Shown here one piece after another: positions 5,813 to 14,225 of a DNA stretch of 40,136 nucleotides. The position numbers and the translations under genes were made by a program. Origin of the DNA: Bacillota bacterium (GTDB lineage: Bacteria > Bacillota > Clostridia > Acetivibrionales > DSM-1351). The stretch's first letter is position 1; each line of letters begins with the position of its first letter. The notes below the pieces were generated by a model. The model had not been told where the DNA came from, ran no database searches, and saw only the letters and a program-made list of their open reading frames with translations. The stretch spans positions 1 to 40,136 of the forward strand of contig JAEZIU010000182.1 of assembly GCA_023436485.1 (NCBI GenBank). The letters are read 5' to 3'.

Positions 5813-6711
5813 TGAATACAACAAAAACTTGTCCCGAATATGCTGCACGTCTTGAGACGGCACAAGAATTATTTAGTAAAGTCAGGGAAGAAATCAATAA
5901 AGGCAAACTGATTAGAAAGAATCTGGTATGGCTGGAACTGACAGGTTGTTCAGGTAACATTATTTCCCTGTTGGGTGGTTCAAACCCTGACTTTAAATAT
6001 CTGATTTCACAAATGACCAATTTTGTATATGACAACAGTCTCATGGCATCGGAAGGCGAAACAGCCATGGAACAATTGATGGGTATTTTGGGGGAAGAAT
6101 ATATTCTTGCTGTTGAGGGAGCAGTAGCAACTAAAAACAACGGAATGTACAATGTCATCGGACGTTGGAAAGGTAAACCGATCACTGCTCTTAATGCGGT
6201 TAAACTGCTGGGAGAAAGGGCTTCGCATGTTATTGCCCTTGGAGCCTGTGCCTCCCATGGCGGGGTTTCCGCGGCTAAACCAAATCCTTCTGAAAGTGTA
6301 GGTGTACAAAGTGTACTGAAAAGAAAGGTTATAAAGCTTCCGGGGTGTCCTTGCCACCCGGATTGGTTTATGGGGACGTTGGCTCATATACTTTTATATG
6401 GAGAACCCGAACTTGACAACAGGGACAGACCGGTGTTGTTTTACAGTACGTTGATCCATGACCGCTGCCCAAGAAGGTCATATTTTGATAAAGGAATTTT
6501 TGCACAGAAACTAGGAGAGAAAACCTGTATGTTTAAGCTGGGATGCAGAGGGCCTGTTACCCCTATAGACTGTCCTATACGGAAGTGGAATCAGTATGTA
6601 AACTGGCCGGTGGAAGATGATACACCTTGCATTGGATGTGCCCAGTTCGGATTTCCCGATCAAATGGAACCTTTTATCACCTACAATACTACAAGAGAGG
6701 TAAAGGAATGA
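5812..6711 (+). CDS. [NiFe]-hydrogenase small subunit (iron-sulfur subunit)
   Basis: 299 residues carrying the electron-relay clusters of a group 1-like [NiFe] hydrogenase. Proximal-cluster region: LTGC46SGN, GAC146ASHGG and PGC179PC181HPDW. Distal cluster: IHDRCPRR with CMFKLGC. Medial cluster: DCPIRKW and PCIGC. The first cysteine of the standard CxGC motif is replaced by Leu43, while an additional Cys181 appears where most relatives have proline. There is no twin-arginine signal and no membrane tail, so the enzyme should be cytosolic. The start overlaps the b5-like gene by one base and the end overlaps the large subunit by four (ATGA). The subgroup is uncertain. Confidence 0.92.
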   Translation: MNTTKTCPEYAARLETAQELFSKVREEINKGKLIRKNLVWLELTGCSGNIISLLGGSNPDFKYLISQMTNFVYDNSLMASEGETAMEQLMGILGEEYILAVEGAVATKNNGMYNVIGRWKGKPITALNAVKLLGERASHVIALGACASHGGVSAAKPNPSESVGVQSVLKRKVIKLPGCPCHPDWFMGTLAHILLYGEPELDNRDRPVLFYSTLIHDRCPRRSYFDKGIFAQKLGEKTCMFKLGCRGPVTPIDCPIRKWNQYVNWPVEDDTPCIGCAQFGFPDQMEPFITYNTTREVKE

Positions 6712-8123
6712 CCAAAAGAATAGTAATAAACCCGGTTACAAGAATCAGCGGATTCATGGAAATAGATGTGACAATTGATAATAATATCGTTACAGATGCC
6801 AAAACAGAGGGATTGCTTTTCCGCGGGTTTGAGAAAATGCTTGTAGGAAGAAATCCTTTTGACGCGGTTTATTTTACACAACGTATTTGCGGCATATGCT
6901 CCACCGCCCACTCCGTGGCCTCAACCCTTGCACTTGAGGCAGCAATGAATGTTATTCCTTCTGAACAAGGAAAGTACCTCAGGGATATTCTGCATGGATG
7001 TGAGTTTTTGCAAAATCACATCAGGCATTTCTATCAGTACACCATACCCGATTTTGTGAGACTGCCGGACAAGTTTCCACTGTATGTGACAGAACATAAT
7101 GATTTCAGATTGCCTAAAGATAAAAGCGATGAAATAGCTAAACACTATTTTGAGTCCCTTGACATAAGCAGGAGCGCACACGAAATGCTGACAGTGCTGG
7201 GAGGAAAGGCACCGCATAATCATGGGGTTTTTGTAGGTGGAATTACAACTCAGGCAACCACCGATAAGATTATTAAGATAAAATCAATATTACATACCAT
7301 AAGTCAGTTTATAGAAAACAAAATGATACCGGATGCTTACACTATAGGCCGATATTACAGAGATTACTACAAAATCGGTAAGGGCTTCGGAAACCTTCTG
7401 AGTTATGGCTGTTTCAATAAATATAATGAACTAGGCACTTTATATGTTGACCCACTGGTTTACATGAAGGGCAATATAAGTACCTTCAATCTTGATGAAA
7501 TAACCCAAGATATAGACTATTCCTGGTACAAAGGTAAGACCAATGAGTACAAACCCACTGATGCAATAGTCGTCGAACCTGATATGAATAAAAGTAAAGC
7601 GTATTCTTGGGTAAAAGCTCCTCGTTACGGCGGTATCCCCTATGAAGTTGGCCCATTGGCAAGACAATGGTTAAGCGGGGAATACAGAAATGGGATATCC
7701 ACTATGGACAGAACCATTGCAAGAGTACTGGAAGCCAGAAAAATCACTAAAATCATAAGTATACTTATAGAGAACCTAATACCGGGAGTATCCGTCCAAA
7801 AAGAATATACGATTCCCACATCATCAGAAGGAGTAGGTCTCATAGACACAACGAGGGGTGCATTGGGGCATTGGCTTAAAATAGAAAATGGAAGTATTTC
7901 ATTTTATCAGATTATAACCCCTTCCGCATGGAACCTCTCTACCAGAGGTAATAACAACATGAGAGGAACTGCGGAACAAGCATTAATAGGTACAATAATA
8001 CGGGATTTTGACAACCCGGTTGAATTGGGAAGAATTATTCGTTCCTTTGATCCATGTGTATCCTGCGCAACCCATGTGTTTTCCCAGGGTGAGTGCATAA
8101 AGACGATACAGGTAATGCCATGA
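6708..8123 (+). CDS. [NiFe]-hydrogenase large subunit (active-site subunit)
   Basis: 471 residues; binds the Ni-Fe(CN)2CO centre. The N-terminal ligand motif is RIC61GIC64STAH and the C-terminal one is DPC450VSC453ATH456, followed by a 15-residue tail (VFSQGECIKTIQVMP) that the maturation protease must remove after His456. Other family marks are VTRISGFMEID at the start and FRGFEKMLVGRNP. I start at ATG 6708 (GAGAGGTAAAGGA upstream, ATGA overlap with the small subunit); longer in-frame starts lie inside the small-subunit gene. Its end again overlaps the protease gene by ATGA. No hyp maturation genes are in the window. Confidence 0.94.
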   Translation: MTKRIVINPVTRISGFMEIDVTIDNNIVTDAKTEGLLFRGFEKMLVGRNPFDAVYFTQRICGICSTAHSVASTLALEAAMNVIPSEQGKYLRDILHGCEFLQNHIRHFYQYTIPDFVRLPDKFPLYVTEHNDFRLPKDKSDEIAKHYFESLDISRSAHEMLTVLGGKAPHNHGVFVGGITTQATTDKIIKIKSILHTISQFIENKMIPDAYTIGRYYRDYYKIGKGFGNLLSYGCFNKYNELGTLYVDPLVYMKGNISTFNLDEITQDIDYSWYKGKTNEYKPTDAIVVEPDMNKSKAYSWVKAPRYGGIPYEVGPLARQWLSGEYRNGISTMDRTIARVLEARKITKIISILIENLIPGVSVQKEYTIPTSSEGVGLIDTTRGALGHWLKIENGSISFYQIITPSAWNLSTRGNNNMRGTAEQALIGTIIRDFDNPVELGRIIRSFDPCVSCATHVFSQGECIKTIQVMP

Positions 8124-8590
8124 AAAAATTGCTTGTCCTTGGAATCGGAAACAGGCTAATGATGGATGACGGAATAGGTATACATATAGTAGAAGAATTG
8201 CAAAAAACAAATTCTAACACAGATATACAGTATGTTGTTGGAGAGACCGATGTTTATTATTGTTTAAATCAAATAGAGAATGCGTTAATGACCATTATAA
8301 TTGATGCAGCTTATTTAAACAAGGAGCCCGGAAGTATCAGTATAGTACCCATTGCCCAAGTCTTTGACAACCCGGTCTATCAAATATCCGTTCACGATAT
8401 GAATTTTCTTGATTGGGTCAAAAAATCCGGTCAACATGTAAAAGGTTTGCTAATTGGAATTGAACCTTATGAAATTGATTTTGGCACAAGCTTGTCACCC
8501 ATTTTAGAGGCACATTTTACTGGCTTATGTGATGGGGTTAGAGACGTAATTGAAGATTGTGTCCAAAACAAAAAGGCTTCCGTTGAATAA
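8120..8590 (+). CDS. Hydrogenase maturation protease (HyaD/HybD family)
   Basis: 156 residues. This nickel-dependent endopeptidase trims the C-terminus of the large subunit once the metal centre is in place. It shows the family's GIGNRLMMDDGIGIH start (acidic nickel ligands at D16/D17), the central IIIDAAYL aspartate and the histidine in ISVHDMNF. ATG 8120 overlaps the large-subunit stop (ATGA), so large subunit and protease are coupled one-to-one; a dedicated protease for this hydrogenase is likely. The coding end is also the left arm of the terminator. Confidence 0.92.
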   Translation: MKKLLVLGIGNRLMMDDGIGIHIVEELQKTNSNTDIQYVVGETDVYYCLNQIENALMTIIIDAAYLNKEPGSISIVPIAQVFDNPVYQISVHDMNFLDWVKKSGQHVKGLLIGIEPYEIDFGTSLSPILEAHFTGLCDGVRDVIEDCVQNKKASVE

Positions 8591-8623
8591 TAAATTATCC
8601 TATAGGAAGCCTTTGGTTTTTTT
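8572..8623. terminator. Bidirectional terminator between the hydrogenase operon and the cupin gene
   Basis: A 10-bp stem, AAAGGCTTCC (8572-8581) with GGAAGCCTTT (8605-8614). On the plus strand it is followed by GGTTTTTTT and on the minus strand by a TTTTTGTTTT run, so it can end both convergent transcripts. The left arm lies inside the last codons of the protease gene. Confidence 0.82.
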
Positions 8624-8632
8624 ATTATGTTG

Positions 8633-9229
8633 CTAATAGTACAAACGATTATGGCTTTCTTCTCCAGCTTGTGCATCAGCTTTAGTTTTATGGACAGTAC
8701 CAAACGGATGTTGAGGTGGAGCATAAATAGAATATAATTTAATCGGCCTGTTTCCTGTGTTAATAAGGTTGTGCCATTTTCCCGCAGGGATGATAAAAGC
8801 ATAGTTTTCCCTTACATTAGCCTCAAAATCCAGAAAGTTTTTTCTATCACCCATTTTTACAAGCCCTTGACCTGCTTCAATTCTAATAAACTGATCGTGA
8901 TCAGGGTGTATTTCCAAGCCTATATCATCCCCTACATTAATACTCATCAGAGTAAGCTGCAAGTGATTTCCTGTCCATAAAGCCAAACGGAAGTTGTTAT
9001 TTTCCTTGGTAGCTTTCTCAATGTCAATAGCAAAGGGTTCATTGCCATAGTCCTTTAACATAAAAGGGTTACTTGGTTTTGTTTGTTCCATATGAGGAAG
9101 ATATTGATCAGGAAACTGATTCCAAAAATCCGGGCTATTTTCCAAGTAGGGAACCGGGTTCATGCTACCGGGATTGTTCATTGGATTATTATTATATGGA
9201 TACGGGTATTGTTTGGGTGGATTATACAC
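8633..9229 (-). CDS. Cupin-domain protein, possibly a spore-coat type
   Basis: 198 residues. The first ~60 are rich in Pro, Asn and Tyr (YNPPKQYPYPYNNNPMNNPG), like many spore-coat proteins. The rest is a single cupin barrel with metal-site motif 1 in 'EIHPDHDQFIRIEAGQG' and motif 2 in 'FIIPAGKWHNLINTGNRPIK', as in mannose-6-phosphate isomerase-type cupins. The start is GTG 9229 with AAAGGAA ten bases upstream. A CATAGGATA box 35 bases before the start fits a late-sporulation sigma-K promoter. No enzymatic role can be assigned; it could be a structural coat protein or a small sugar-binding cupin. Confidence 0.78.
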   Translation of the reverse strand: MYNPPKQYPYPYNNNPMNNPGSMNPVPYLENSPDFWNQFPDQYLPHMEQTKPSNPFMLKDYGNEPFAIDIEKATKENNNFRLALWTGNHLQLTLMSINVGDDIGLEIHPDHDQFIRIEAGQGLVKMGDRKNFLDFEANVRENYAFIIPAGKWHNLINTGNRPIKLYSIYAPPQHPFGTVHKTKADAQAGEESHNRLYY

Positions 9230-9263
9230 TTGCTATCATTCCTTTACATAGTATTTATAATAC

Positions 9264-9291
9264 TATCCTATGCCTTATGTAAACAAAATGT
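9264..9291 (-). promoter_or_regulatory. Candidate sigma-K promoter of the cupin gene
   Basis: On the minus strand an ACA at 9291-9289 is separated by about 17 bases from CATAGGATA (9272-9264), matching AC-N16/17-CATANNNTA. The start point would be near 9257, 28 bases before the GTG. The consensus is loose in AT-rich DNA. Confidence 0.3.
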
Positions 9292-9322
9292 GCTTTCATA
9301 AATTGGAATAACACAGGTGTAC

Positions 9323-10690
9323 TTAAATACTCAGGATTGCTTTTTCTTTTAGTAGTATATCTCTGACTTCTGCACTGTTAACCGAAGAAGGAAGAATATT
9401 ATTTTTAGCAGAAAGAGAAGCACATACTCCGGCAGCTTGTCCGATTGCCATACAGGTAGTCATGACACGGGCACTTGCCAATGAAGGTGCGTCCATGGAG
9501 ATACATCTTCCGCCTAGTACCAGATTATTGACATCACTGCTGATAAGACAGCCCATAGGGATACCATAAGGCCCTTCAAGGTCAATAAGGTCAGTAGAAC
9601 TATTTAGACCGTTATGAATGTCTACTTTGTAAGAACCTAGAGCTATGCTGTCCTCTGGAATAACACCATTGGTCACGTTGTCAATAGTAAGCTTTTTAAT
9701 ACCTGAAAAACGGCGGGTTTCACGAATACCTATGGAACTGTTGATGTAAGAGACATAAGCGTCCTCAAAGCCCGGTATATGTTTATTAAGAAATTCAGTT
9801 ATATCTACAATTTGCTGCATGCCTTCTTCGCCACCACGGGTTAAATCCTTAAGATCAGTTCCGTCAAAGTTTAAAATACGTGTGGCATTAATACAAATCT
9901 GGCCCGGGTGAGGTGTCTTAATATATATAAGAGTGTCTCTTTTAAAAGGATTCAAATTTTGTTCACTCATACGTGCAAGGGTATTACGTAGGCCAAGGAA
10001 TACGTAACCCGGGTGGCTTCTGAAAAATGGTACGTCATATCCGTTGGAAACATTCATACTTTCAGCAGGAATCAGATCCTCAGGATGCTCCTCTAAAAAT
10101 TTCCAAAACTTTTCTTCATTAAAATTGTTAAGAGTAAAAAGGAGTGAAGGGGGTTGTAAAATCCCTGTTTCCTGTTGACCCTTTTCATATGTAGCACCTG
10201 AAAGATATGCAACATCACCGTCGCCTGTAGCATCTATAAAAACTGAAGCTTCAATATCATAGCGTGTGCCTTTACCCATGAGATACACTCTGTCGATTTG
10301 ACCGTTTTCAACATTAACATCAATAACCTCACAATGTAGTAAAACCTGAATTCCCGCTTCTTTGCACATCTCGAAGGCGAGAACTTTCGTCATTTCAGAG
10401 TCAATGATTGTAACGGAATTATGCAGTGGGCATGGGTTATGACCGAGACACGCACCACGCAAAGTTAATTTATCTACAATTTCTTGTGCAATACCGCCTG
10501 TTACCTGATGTCCGTTTTTATCAAGAAAACCCAGTAAAGGAAGCCCAGAAGACATGTTACCTCCAAGGTATTCGTTGCGATCTGCAAGAAAAACTCTGGC
10601 ACCGTTTCTGGCGGCTGCCAGTGCTGCAGCAATTCCGGCAGGCCCACCTCCGATAACCGCAACATCACATTGTAACTGTTGAATATTCAT
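9323..10690 (-). CDS. FAD-dependent oxidoreductase (FAD_oxidored family)
   Basis: 455 residues. A Rossmann dinucleotide site opens the protein (VAVIGGGPAGIAAALAAARN, G14-G16-G19), followed by LADRNEYLGGNMSSGL and, later, the second FAD contact VFIDATGDGDVAYLSGA. The C-terminal segment 'GRCISMDAPSLASARVMTTC' and 'AIGQAAGVCASLS' is typical of FAD-dependent oxidoreductases found beside sugar transport genes. The exact substrate is unknown. It lies 66 bases downstream of the LacI-type repressor on the same strand and is probably co-transcribed, so I place it in the polyol regulon, perhaps oxidising the polyol or an acid derived from it. Soluble, no signal peptide. Confidence 0.85.
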   Translation of the reverse strand: MNIQQLQCDVAVIGGGPAGIAAALAAARNGARVFLADRNEYLGGNMSSGLPLLGFLDKNGHQVTGGIAQEIVDKLTLRGACLGHNPCPLHNSVTIIDSEMTKVLAFEMCKEAGIQVLLHCEVIDVNVENGQIDRVYLMGKGTRYDIEASVFIDATGDGDVAYLSGATYEKGQQETGILQPPSLLFTLNNFNEEKFWKFLEEHPEDLIPAESMNVSNGYDVPFFRSHPGYVFLGLRNTLARMSEQNLNPFKRDTLIYIKTPHPGQICINATRILNFDGTDLKDLTRGGEEGMQQIVDITEFLNKHIPGFEDAYVSYINSSIGIRETRRFSGIKKLTIDNVTNGVIPEDSIALGSYKVDIHNGLNSSTDLIDLEGPYGIPMGCLISSDVNNLVLGGRCISMDAPSLASARVMTTCMAIGQAAGVCASLSAKNNILPSSVNSAEVRDILLKEKAILSI

Positions 10691-10756
10691 AAAAAATCTC
10701 CTCTCTTGTACTGAATAAATTATTATTATTTTTATAGCGTATGTTGTAAGTAAAAT

Positions 10757-11785
10757 TTAACGTTCTATTACAGAAGAACCATGGGACAGAGTTGGTGGAA
10801 TCCCCAACCAAACGGTATTTGAGCGGGGCTTTTCAATCCTTTTCAAGAGTGCACGACAAGCTTCTTCACCCATTTTTTCCTTATGAGCATCAATAACAGT
10901 CAAGTTGACGGGTGAATATTCCGACAGAATAGAACTTTCATACCCGATAACAGACAAATCGTCAGGAATATTAACCTTTTGCTCGAATAAAAACCTCATT
11001 GCGCCGGAAGTAATGCCGTCGCTTGCTCCGAAAATAGCATCCGGCCGTAAACCGGATTCCCAAATTTCTTTTAGTGACTTATAACCGTCCAAACCGGTGT
11101 AACCTGAATTAACTACATGTAGACCCTTGGGGTCTATACCAAATTCAGCAAAAGCTCTTAGCATACCTGAAAGCTTTTTTTGAGAATTACTGCTGTTAAC
11201 AGGACCGTTTAGAAACAGGATTCTCTTATGGCGTTTTTCCAGAAGCTCCTTACCGGCAATATAACCAACCTGTTCCATCTCGGAGAAGATGGAATCCGTT
11301 CCGTTATATTGCAGACCGATAATTACAGTCGGAAGATTAATTTCCCTTAAATGGTCAATAAGGTCTGATGTAAACAAACCTCCTATGAGAAACACACCGT
11401 CAATTCTGCGATTCATAATCAAAGACGGTAGTGCATCAGGATTGCTGACAGAGGAAAACCGTTCTGTAAGCAGAGCATAGTCGGTATTTTTAAGGCCGGT
11501 ATATATTCCGTTGCTGGTATCATACAAAAGAGTTTCTGCAACAGAATCAAAAGCATAGGCCTTTTTTAAGTGATTAGACGTTAAGAAAACTATCCCCAGA
11601 GTATGTGTGCGACTGGTTGTAAGTTCACGTGCGGCAAGATTGGGTGTATAGTTTAGTTTTTTTATTGCCTCACGTACCTTATATTGTGTTTCAAGTTTAA
11701 CAGCCTTTGAATTATTAAGGACAAGTGAAACGGTACTCTTGGAAACATTAGCTTCTCGTGCAACATCTAAAATTGTAACCTTCAT
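10757..11785 (-). CDS. LacI/GalR-family transcriptional repressor
   Basis: 342 residues. The N-terminal HTH (TILDVAREANVSKSTVSLVL) and hinge (PNLAARELTTSRTHTLGIVF) are classic LacI. The rest is a periplasmic-binding-protein-like sensor with LLEKRHKRILFLNGP, PDAIFGASDGITSGAMRFL and the final LSVIGYESS region. ATG 11785 has GGAGG upstream. It should bind the TGGAAnnTTCCA-type palindromes in the divergent 590-bp promoter region, including one on its own start point, and release them on binding the sugar or polyol. First gene of a two-gene unit with the FAD oxidoreductase. Confidence 0.93.
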   Translation of the reverse strand: MKVTILDVAREANVSKSTVSLVLNNSKAVKLETQYKVREAIKKLNYTPNLAARELTTSRTHTLGIVFLTSNHLKKAYAFDSVAETLLYDTSNGIYTGLKNTDYALLTERFSSVSNPDALPSLIMNRRIDGVFLIGGLFTSDLIDHLREINLPTVIIGLQYNGTDSIFSEMEQVGYIAGKELLEKRHKRILFLNGPVNSSNSQKKLSGMLRAFAEFGIDPKGLHVVNSGYTGLDGYKSLKEIWESGLRPDAIFGASDGITSGAMRFLFEQKVNIPDDLSVIGYESSILSEYSPVNLTVIDAHKEKMGEEACRALLKRIEKPRSNTVWLGIPPTLSHGSSVIER

Positions 11786-11910
11786 TCAAATCCCTCCTTA
11801 TATATGAAAGTATTCTCGAAACTCCGAGGTCTCTATTTATCTATTTTTTCTATATATATCAATATAAAATGATATTAGCCTGATTTAATAATGCTTTACA
11901 CAAGCTCAAT

Positions 11911-11957
11911 TAAACCGTTCCAAATCAAATTATATAACCTGCAGTAAATAATGTCAA
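11911..11957 (-). promoter_or_regulatory. Consensus promoter and operator of the lacI-type gene
   Basis: On the minus strand TTGACA (11957-11952), a 17-base spacer and TATAAT (11934-11929) form a perfect sigma-A promoter. The operator-like TGGAACGGTTTA (11922-11911) starts seven bases past the -10 box, over the transcription start, which implies autorepression. The leader before ATG 11785 is about 137 nt. Confidence 0.78.
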
Positions 11958-12051
11958 TATTGTTGACTTAATATTAATTTGTTGAAATAATTGTATTGTT
12001 ATAATTCGACAAAAAATAAAATAATATTTCAAAAAAATTATGCAAAATGTA

Positions 12052-12108
12052 TTGACTTAGATTAGTATATGAACTAAGATATAGACATCAGATTAGTGGA
12101 ACGTTCCA
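12052..12108 (+). promoter_or_regulatory. Promoter and main operator O1 of the polyol operon
   Basis: TTGACT (12052-12057), 17 bases and TAAGAT (12075-12080) place the start near 12087. The perfect 12-bp palindrome TGGAACGTTCCA (12097-12108) lies about ten bases into the transcript, a position from which a LacI repressor blocks initiation or escape. Confidence 0.75.
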
Positions 12109-12127
12109 AAAAACCATAATTAGTATT

Positions 12128-12139
12128 TAGAGCGTTCCA
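12128..12139 (+). promoter_or_regulatory. Imperfect operator O2
   Basis: TAGAGCGTTCCA differs from O1 (TGGAACGTTCCA) at two positions, both in the left arm. It is centred 31 bp (about three helical turns) from O1, on the same face of the DNA. Confidence 0.45.
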
Positions 12140-12259
12140 GATAAAGAATCTACATACAGTATATATACAATTTGTTTAATAAAGTCAGCTGATTTTTACA
12201 AAAATTATACATTATGCACAGTAATTAGAAGCGAAGTGAGGAAATGTTTTTTAAAATTT

Positions 12260-12279
12260 AATTTGGAATGTTCCAAATT
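12260..12279 (+). promoter_or_regulatory. Distal operator O3 in the operon leader
   Basis: AATTTGGAA-TG-TTCCAAATT has two perfect 9-base arms and contains the core TGGAATGTTCCA. It lies about 170 bp downstream of O1 and 97 bp before the first permease gene. It could act as a roadblock or partner in looping with O1. The rest of the ~290-nt leader (12109-12375) shows no riboswitch that I recognise. Confidence 0.65.
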
Positions 12280-12375
12280 TTATATTTATTCGATATCATT
12301 GACTGTTGTTAGGGAAAACTAAACCACAGCTGATGTTATATAGAACAAATTTTACAACATGGGAGGTGTTTAATT

Positions 12376-13320
12376 ATGTCCACTTTAAAATCCCTTAAAC
12401 AAAGGGAACAAATAGCGGGCAAAAAAACTCTGGGTAGAAGAATGGTCGAGTTTCAGAAACCTTATTTATTTGTATTACCTATTCTTATTTTTGCGGTAGC
12501 GTTTTCCTATTATCCATTTATTAGAACGCTGTTATATAGCTTATCTGCAGTAAACAAACAGGGTGAGATTGTAAGATTTGTGGGCTTAAAAAATTATTTA
12601 AGTATTTTCAGTCGCGAGGAATTTATGAATGCCATTGGGGTAACACTTGAATTTACATTAATTTATGTGCCATGTGCAGTTGTTTTACCATTTACTCTTG
12701 CACTGATTGCCAACAAAAGAAAGCTCTTTTCAAATATTTACCAAACCTTGTTTGCTTTGCCAATGGCGGTGTCTGTATCTGCATCTTGCTATATTTTTCA
12801 ACAATTATTGCACCGTAAAATAGGTTTGGTTAACTACTTCCTTGAAGTTATAGGTTTAATGCAAAACAAAACCAACATAGATTGGCTTAATGATAAAATC
12901 TGGGCATTACCTTCTTTATCTGTAATTATGGTATGGATTCATATCGGATTTAACTTTATGCTCTTGTTGGCTGCGGTACGTAATGTGCCTGACGAATTGA
13001 TTGAATCAGCTAACCTGGAAGGCTGCGGATTCTGGAGAAAGGTTTTCAAGATTATTATACCTATTACTTCTCCAACTATCTTCTTTGTTTTTTGTACTCA
13101 AATGGTTGCGGGTATTATGATGAATGCACCAACCATGATTCTTACAAAGGGCGGCCCGGTTAATTCTACATCCACAATGATTTACTATGTATATACTACC
13201 GGTTTCAGAAGCGGCAATTACGCACTTGGTTCTACAGCCAGTATTGTAACTTTCCTGCTTGCGTTTATATTTCTGATGTTTAACTTCATGTATGAAAAGA
13301 AAGGGGTGGTATACGATTGA
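12376..13320 (+). CDS. ABC transporter permease, UgpA/MalF type
   Basis: 314-residue inner-membrane subunit with six hydrophobic segments beginning at about residue 32. The ATPase-contact EAA loop is visible as ELIESANLEGCGFWRKVFKIIIPITSP. This class (CUT1) takes up oligosaccharides, sugar alcohols or glycerol-3-phosphate-type substrates. It overlaps the next permease by four bases (ATTGA; the partner starts ATT/ATG-like at 13317). GGGAGGTG precedes the start. First gene of the ten-gene operon after the ~290-nt leader with LacI operators. No ATPase gene lies nearby, so it presumably uses a shared MsmX/UgpC-like ATPase. Confidence 0.9.
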   Translation: MSTLKSLKQREQIAGKKTLGRRMVEFQKPYLFVLPILIFAVAFSYYPFIRTLLYSLSAVNKQGEIVRFVGLKNYLSIFSREEFMNAIGVTLEFTLIYVPCAVVLPFTLALIANKRKLFSNIYQTLFALPMAVSVSASCYIFQQLLHRKIGLVNYFLEVIGLMQNKTNIDWLNDKIWALPSLSVIMVWIHIGFNFMLLLAAVRNVPDELIESANLEGCGFWRKVFKIIIPITSPTIFFVFCTQMVAGIMMNAPTMILTKGGPVNSTSTMIYYVYTTGFRSGNYALGSTASIVTFLLAFIFLMFNFMYEKKGVVYD

Positions 13321-14153
13321 TTCCCAATAAAATTATAAAGGCTAAAAGTATTGTTGGATCGGTTCTCTCTTTGGCATTAGGTATACTGATTGCATTCCCT
13401 CTTTTTTATGCTTTTATGTGTGGGTTTAAAGACGATGCTACATTTGACAGCTATCCGCCAACAATATTTCCACAGGACTTCACTTATTTTGATAATTTCA
13501 AACAAGTTCTATTTGATTCCCTGGTACCACGGTTTATGCTGAATTCACTCTTAATAGCAGTGGCGGTTACACTGGTTCGATTATTGCTTTCAATGTTTGC
13601 GGCATATTCCTTTGCATTTTTTAATTACAAAGGCAAAAACGTTCTGTTTTTCATAATAATCGGTACAATGATGATACCGACGGAAGCAGTCTTAATTCCA
13701 AACTACATTACTGTTAGCAAACTGGGTCTGCTTAACTCATATGTAGGTATCATGGCAGTATATTTTGTATCAGCAATTCAGGTGTTTATGTTCCGGCAAA
13801 GTTTCAAGACAATTTCCAGTTCCCTTCGTGAAGCTGCATTTCTTGACGGTTGCGGAGACCTGCAATTCTTTTTTCAGATATGTATTCCGGTTTCAAAAGC
13901 TACCATTACCGCTCTTTCTTTGAACTCCTTCGTTGCTGTGTGGAACACATACCTGTGGCCTTTGCTTGTTACCAACAGGCCTGAAATGAGAACTGTACAG
14001 GTTGGTATAACAATGCTGGCAGCAGATGATTCCGGTGTTAAGGCTCCGATTTTTGCAGCAATAGCAGTTATATTACTTCCCACTATAATTATCTTCGCAT
14101 TCGGGCAGAGAAACATTGTTCGTGGTATCGCCAGCGGTTCGGTAAAGGGTTAA
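13317..14153 (+). CDS. ABC transporter permease, UgpE/MalG type
   Basis: 278 residues with six hydrophobic segments (first about 11-33). The EAA loop is SSLREAAFLDGCGDLQFFFQICIPVSKATI, and the C-terminal GQRNIVRGIASGSVKG is typical of the MalG/UgpE branch. It forms the transmembrane channel with the upstream permease. The start codon is the TTG at 13317, inside the end of the preceding gene, with AAGGGGTGG upstream: overlap and spacing favour it. The substrate is defined by the lipoprotein encoded next. Confidence 0.9.
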   Translation: MIPNKIIKAKSIVGSVLSLALGILIAFPLFYAFMCGFKDDATFDSYPPTIFPQDFTYFDNFKQVLFDSLVPRFMLNSLLIAVAVTLVRLLLSMFAAYSFAFFNYKGKNVLFFIIIGTMMIPTEAVLIPNYITVSKLGLLNSYVGIMAVYFVSAIQVFMFRQSFKTISSSLREAAFLDGCGDLQFFFQICIPVSKATITALSLNSFVAVWNTYLWPLLVTNRPEMRTVQVGITMLAADDSGVKAPIFAAIAVILLPTIIIFAFGQRNIVRGIASGSVKG

Positions 14154-14225
14154 ATTGTAACACATTTCTTATATATAGCTTCAAATAAGAAAATACTAAT
14201 AAATAATTTAAAGGAGGAAAGGAAA

